NCBI GenBank assembly: GCA_963921195.1
Contig: OY992538.1
Coordinates: 52,628,852-52,692,851, forward strand
DNA length: 64,000 bases
Source of the DNA: Pegoplata infirma
Lineage: Eukaryota > Arthropoda > Insecta > Diptera > Anthomyiidae
Reading direction: 5' to 3'
The number at the start of each line of letters is the position of its first letter. Within the stretch, counting starts at the first letter, position 1. The notes beneath the pieces were generated by a model that was not told the DNA's origin, made no database searches, and saw nothing but the letters and a program-made list of their open reading frames with translations. The position numbers and the translations under genes are program-made. Below, piece by piece: positions 59,184 through 64,000 of this stretch.

Positions 59184-61685
59184 GCGAAAAATGCTTCATA
59201 ATATTTATGACATGGTTTCATAAATATTTTTGTCATAAAATTTCACTATATTTATGAAACCTTCATAAATATAATGAGGTTAACAAAAAAGTCTATGAAA
59301 TACACTTCATAAAATTTTATGATTTCAAAAAAAAAAAAAAAATTCATAAACGTGTCATATGATTTTTTATAATATGAATAAGAAATTGGGGCAAAACAAT
59401 TTTAGCTCCTTATTTTAGTTCTTCCAATGTAAATATCATAAATTTTATTTCTAAAAAAAATAATGTATTTGCTTTTTTAATGAAACATTTCATAAATACT
59501 ATGAAACCTTTTCATAAATATAATGAAACTTGTCATTAAAGTTCGTCCAATGTAACAGTGTCATAAATATTATGAAATGTTTCATAAATACTATGAAACA
59601 TTTCATAAAAATAATATTATTTTTTAAGTATTTTATTATAATTTTGGAACTATATATCGTCCATTCCATGAGACATTTTAAAAAATCTGACCGAGGGTCT
59701 TCCGATTTTTGTTATATTTTTCATACAGATTCTCTATGGAGCCAATTTCAAATTTCATCCATCAGATCGAAAATATTCGAAAAACTCGCGACTTTATTCA
59801 CGATTTTCGTTTTTAAAAAGTCAAAAAAATGCAAAAACTGTGTAAATTTGAGCTGCTGTATTTCCTAAACTACTTATCGCATTTTAACAATCTATAGCGC
59901 ATACGAGTGGTATTTAAGTCTCCTTTAATATTTAATAATCTGAAAAAATATTGGTGGTTTAAAAGTGCATTTTATATGCAAATGCAGTTTTGAAGTGCAT
60001 TTTGCGAAACTTTTACCCCTTTTCATTTTTTTTAATTAGCATATTTGGAAAATTTAGAATTTTTGCTACAAAAAAATGTTTTCATTACAATGGACCGAGA
60101 ATGTATGCTATTTTTAATATTTTTATTAAAAAAATACTTCCTTAAGTTTCCCTTATAAAAAATTTAATTTTTTAAATTATACCAAAATCATGAAAAAAGA
60201 CATGTTTATAAACCGTTATATTTTCAAAAGTACGAATCGTATATTATTGCTTTTATGCACATTGGAAAGGTATTTTTTGCATATAATGACCGCAAAAATT
60301 TTGGTGTTTCGAAAATGCATTTTAAATGCAAATGCAGTTTTAAAGTGCATTTTCCAAAACTTTTACCCCTTTAACTTTTTTTTTAATTATCATATTCGAA
60401 AAGTTTACAATTTTTACTACAAAATAATGTCCTCCTAATAATGGACCCACTGTGTGTGCTATTTTTTAGAATTTTTTAAAAAATCACATAATTTGAGATT
60501 TTTTTGGTTTAATTTAAAATATTAAAATTCGTTTTAAGGAAATTTTTAAAATTTCTTTAAAAATAGCACACTCAGTGGGTCCATTATTATGAGGACATTA
60601 TTTTGTAGTAAAAATTGTAAACGTTTCAAATATGATAATTAAAAAAAAAATTCAAAGGGGTAAAAGTTTTGAAAAATGCACTTCAAAACTGCATTTGCAT
60701 TTAAAATGCATTTGTGAAAAACCAATATTTTTGCGGTCATAAAATACAAGAAATGGACAAAAATACCTTTCTAATTTGAATAAAAACAATAAGATACGAT
60801 TAGTACTTTTGAAAATATAACGATTTAAAAACATGTCTTTTTTCATGATTTTGGTATAATTTAAAAAATAAAAATTTTTATAAGGGAAACTTAAGGAAGT
60901 ATTTTTTAAAAACAAATATTAAAAATAGCATACATTCTCGGTCCATTGTAATGAAAACATTCTTTTGTAGCAAAAATTCTAAATTTTCCAAATATGCTAA
61001 TTAAAAAAAAATTAAAAGGGGTAAAAGTTTCGCAAAATGCACTTCAAAACTGCATTTGCATATAAAATGCACTTTTAAACCACCAATATTTTTTCAGTTT
61101 ATTAGATATTAAAATAGACTTACATACCATTCGTATGCGCTATAGATTGTTAAAATGCGATAAGTAGTTTAGAAAATACAGCTGCTCAAAGTTACACAGA
61201 TTTTGCATTTTTTTTACTTTTTTAGAAACGAAAATCGTGAATAAAATCGCGAGTTTTTCGAATATTTTCGATCTGATGGATGAAATTTGAAATTGGCTCC
61301 ATAGAGTATCTGAATAAAAAAAATAACACAAATCGGAAGACCCTCGGTCAAAAAATGCCCAAAATCATCAAATGTCTGGTGGAATGGACGATATATAATA
61401 AATACTATAAAATAGTTTCCTAATATGATCAAATGTATGAAATGTTTCATTATGAAACTTTTAAACCATTAAATTTATTTCATAAAATTTTATTAAATTT
61501 TATTCATTATATTAATGAAACCTTTCATAAATATAATGAAAAATTTCATTAATATTGACCCTATGAACAATTATGAAACCGTTTCATTGTATTTATAAAA
61601 CTGTTGCATTGGACGAACTTTAATGAAGATTTTCATTATATTTATGACAGTTTTCATTAATATAATAAAGCTTTTTATTTGAGTG
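59184..61685. mobile_element. 2.5-kb near-palindrome (TTCATAAATAT foldback)
   Basis: The outer 460 bp on the left and 290 bp on the right belong to the family at 44232 (CATAAATATTTTTGTCATAA; right end CTTTTTATTTGAGTG followed by TA). The left end is decayed. Within it sits a second foldback (59652-61396), so the whole unit is one long inverted repeat. Confidence 0.8.
59652..61396. mobile_element. Inner foldback (ATATATCGTCCATTCCA ends)
   Basis: ATATATCGTCCATTCCA at the left is mirrored by TGGAATGGACGATATAT at the right. Arms of about 850 bp match closely (GACCGAGGGTCTTCCGAT; GGACCCACTGTGTGTGCTA near 60442 mirrored near 60570). The left arm lacks about 20 bp after GAGACATTT. The short frames in the two arms are the same DNA read twice. 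Confidence 0.88.
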
Positions 61686-62213
61686 TAGCTCTTTTATTTT
61701 GGACTGTTTCATGTTTTCCACAGACAGATGGACGGACGGGCAGAAGTATGTCTTAGAATCGAGCACAATTACACTGTTACAAAATTTGACATATTTAGAA
61801 ATTTAAGTTTATAAATAATGGGTTAAAGGTAGTGTAAAATTATACTTTTTATATCTACTAAGATAAGGGCTTTCGATTATTTTTATTTTTTTAAAGCATG
61901 TTGTACGGAAAGAATCGAAATGAAATGAACGGAAAACAGAATAGAATTGAATAGGAAACGACATGGAATGACATTTTTTAAACTCAAAACTTTTTTACTC
62001 CAAATTCTTCACTTATTATTTTCAAATTTTTCAACAGAACCAAAATTTCTCAGAGCTAAACAGTGTTATATTTCATTTTGTGGTTTAAATTATTCTTAAC
62101 AGTTTTTGTAAAGGACTTAAAAATTACCACAATAAAATCAAATAATTATTTTTTGTAGGGGAAATGGGTACTCAAATCCTAAATCTTTTACTATCCCGTA
62201 TTTAATATAAGTA

Positions 62214-62636
62214 CCAGACACGCAAGCTGTTATCCATATTAGGCTGATAAAAATGGTAAAAAATTTTTGGATAGCTAAAATTTGTAAAAATGGCGCCCAC
62301 TTCAGGGCCCATTTATAGAGTTTGGATTTATGGCGCCCAACTCAGGACCGCACTTGCAGAGATTTGCTAGTGACAAAAACATGTTTATATAAAAGGAAGA
62401 TTCTAGAATTATTTTGATTCCCAACCAAAATCAAACCAGACACGCAAGCTGTTATCCATATTAGGCTGATAAAAATTGTAAAAAATTTGGATAGCTAAAA
62501 TTTTTAAAAATGGCGCCCACTTCAGGGCCCATTTATAGAGATTGGATTTATGGCGCCCAACTCAGGACCGCGCTTGCAGAGATTATGTTTATATAAAAGG
62601 AAGATTCTAGAATTATTTTGAGCCCCAACCAAAATC
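62214..62636 (+). repeat. 222-bp tandem duplication with TGGCGCCCA motifs
   Basis: Unit 1 (62214-62435) and unit 2 (62436-62636) both start CCAGACACGCAAGCTGTTAT. Unit 2 lacks about 20 bp after GCAGAGATT. Each unit contains TGGCGCCCACTTCAGGGCCC and ATGGCGCCCAACTCAGGACC about 38 bp apart, which resemble tRNA-Lys-type primer-binding sites. No LTR ends or gag/pol frames are recognised. Confidence 0.85.
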
Positions 62637-62639
62637 AAA

Positions 62640-63220
62640 CGTCCTAGTTGGCCTACTGAACTATAAAAAAAAAAAAAAAACGCCAGAACAGACGCAAGCA
62701 ACCATTCTCGTTCAACTCTTTCAATGTTTTATAAACATATTCTCATCCGCATTAAATTTTAAACTGCTGAATGATGGAAAATAATTGCTGAATTTTGTTT
62801 TTCCAAATTTGGCTAATGAAAATAGAAATGTGACCGCCTAAAATGGTTTAATAGAAGCGTTGAAAGTTAATTCGATTTGATTTTTTAATTCTATTTTTCA
62901 TTTGTCATTTTATTAATTTTAAACAAATGCCACTCAATTTGTATTTAGATTCTTTCAGTCTTTCTTTTAGTCGGTATTGAGGTAATCAGTTATAGTCGTT
63001 TTACTTACACATATATGTGTTGGTATGTATGTCTGGTGATACCAGCAAGCTAATTATTTTTTTTTTATTAAATACCCTACACCAGGCAATAATACAGTTT
63101 GATAAGATGTATTAATTTATGTAGATTGATTCCACTTTTACTCGATGATTGTGGAATCCTCCAAAGTTTTAGATAACAAAAAAATTCTGCTATTTTAAGT
63201 AAAATGTAATCGTACTTTTT
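62640..63220. other. Unassigned stretch, possibly LTR-derived
   Basis: Complex but unidentified DNA. GACGCAAGCAACCATTCTCG near 62690 and CACATATATGTGTTGGTATG near 63009 look like retroelement-flank sequence, and TTAAATACCCTACACCAGG near 63069 resembles a DINE-1-like word. No frame. Confidence 0.35.
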
Positions 63221-63480
63221 TATGAATTCTGGTATTATGATCAAAAACCTAATCTCTGAAATGGTGCCCAACGTGGGGCCATACTTCACTCGAAATTTGG
63301 GGCATCCTGCGAACTTCGCCATAACTGGAAGATAAAATCTATTTTATTTAATTCTAATATTGTGATTAAAAACCCATCTCTAAAGTGGCGCCCAACGTAG
63401 GGCCCTACTTGTAAAGATTGGGTTTATGGCTCCCAACTCAGGGCTTCGTGAACTTAGGAGACCTAACTTTATATGAAGTT
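63220..63480 (+). repeat. PBS-like repeats, second cluster
   Basis: ATGGTGCCCAACGTGGGGCC (63261) and GTGGCGCCCAACGTAGGGCC (63384) are about 124 bp apart within a tandemly repeated context (ATTATGATCAAAAACC / ATTGTGATTAAAAACC), followed by ATGGCTCCCAACTCAGGGC (63426). TGGCGCCCAACGTGGGGC is, to my knowledge, the exact complement of the tRNA-Lys 3' end. These are probably decayed LTR-retroelement leaders. Confidence 0.6.
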
Positions 63481-63938
63481 TCTTAAGTATTATTGAGGAC
63501 TTCTAGGTGTTCATCTATGCCTTAAAAACGCCAAAAAAAAATATTTCTTTTCCTAGTAATTTCACAAGGTTTTTTGAATTGTAGGGTCTCATAACATTCG
63601 TTTTCTAAGTCGTCTTACAAAAATTTTTATATTTTTTTATTATTTTCTTTTTGTATTTTAAATAAAAATTAAAAACCAAAATAAATTAAAATAAAATTGT
63701 TGATAAATTTAATAGCGTACGAAAAAAAACTTGATTTTTTTTTATCGCTTAATGAAATAAACAAATTCTATAAAAATGCTAATTTTATAAATGTGGTAAA
63801 TTTTGTGCAAAATTAAATTAAAGAAAAAAAAAATTATAAAATAGACATTAAACATTGAAAGAAATATAAAAAAAAAAACAATATAAAAAATTTACCACAA
63901 GTCTTTGTTTACGTAAGGAAATACAAGAATATAAAAAA
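63481..63938. other. Unassigned A+T-rich stretch
   Basis: TAGTAATTTCACAAGGTTTT near 63558 resembles the right end of the MITE at 45663. The remainder is homopolymer-rich DNA without genes. Confidence 0.45.
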
Positions 63939-64000
63939 AACAAGTAAAAAAGTTAAATTCGGCCTTGCCGAATGTAGTGATACCCTCCACAATTTCAAAA
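63939..64000 (+). mobile_element. DINE-1/HINE-like element H10, cut by window end
   Basis: The first 62 bp match H1 (8305-8366) without a difference: AACAAGTAAAAAAGTTAAAT, palindrome ATTCGGCCTTGCCGAAT, GATACCCTCCAC. The rest lies beyond the window. Confidence 0.75.

Larger units (their letters stand above)
58241..62213 (+). mobile_element. Helitron-like element copy 3, truncated
   Basis: Degenerate 146-bp-type repeats (GGTGCTTTTTATATTTCCTA, AATAATGGTCATAAAAACTT) run from 58290 to 58740. A GAATAGAATTGAATAGGAAA block lies at 61935 and the tail ATCCTAAATCTTTTACTATC / CCGTATTTAATATAAG at about 62180-62210. Same order as copies 1 and 2. Neither terminus is intact. A 2.5-kb near-palindrome is inserted at 59184. 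Confidence 0.6.

Noticed and set aside
59530..61450. Paired frames (for example at 59530 and 61140/61214; 60190 and 60652) with matching peptides
   Set aside because: Both members of each pair are the same inverted-repeat arm; no start context or domain.

Overview
This 64-kb window looks like intergenic or heterochromatin-like DNA from a large, strongly A+T-rich insect genome. The best guess is a fly, because DINE-1/INE-1-like repeats dominate and there is a DD37E Tc1/mariner element; the species is an inference I cannot prove. I see no host protein-coding gene, rRNA or functional tRNA. The only intact coding sequence I can support is a DD37E Tc1/mariner transposase (21476-22483, minus). Almost everything else is transposable elements, most of them non-autonomous and inserted into one another, plus expanded tandem arrays.

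Layout. 1-2.9 kb: a TIR element and an unusual cluster of AATTCAGC motifs. 3.0-7.6 kb: a long-inverted-repeat (foldback) element with ends GGGGCATTCCATG, carrying a TA-type MITE and a hAT-like element; related copies lie at 10.2, 25.9 and 39.1 kb. 7.6-13.4 kb: MITEs, CACCGTCCGACA foldbacks and DINE-1-like copies. 14.3-25.2 kb: a Helitron-like element with 5' TC, 3' CTAG and A/T flanks. It holds a 146-bp tandem repeat, a 16-bp array and nested insertions, including the DD37E element, a hAT-like element whose target duplication overlaps the DD37E end, and a second hAT-like element with a MITE inside. 27-42 kb: hAT-like, Transib-like and foldback elements and inverted pairs of DINE-1-like copies. 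43.4-49.6 kb: two copies of a tRNA-derived SINE, one with a 1.7-kb (AAAT)n tail, the latter inside a second, truncated Helitron-like copy. 49.9-53.4 kb: a DINE-1-like element containing a MITE, which contains a Mutator-like element with 9-bp target duplications and a GC-rich 55-bp-arm hairpin. 54.9-56.2 kb: a 35-bp palindromic satellite also found inside the hAT-like element at 19.5 kb. 57.3-57.7 and 62.2-63.5 kb: repeated TGGCGCCCA motifs like tRNA-Lys primer-binding sites of LTR retroelements. 58.2-62.2 kb: a third Helitron-like copy holding a 2.5-kb near-palindrome.

There is no gene pathway here. The biological content is a layered insertion history, readable because many insertions keep their target-site duplications. 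Boundaries with matching duplications are firm; superfamily names rest on terminal sequence and duplication length and are less certain.
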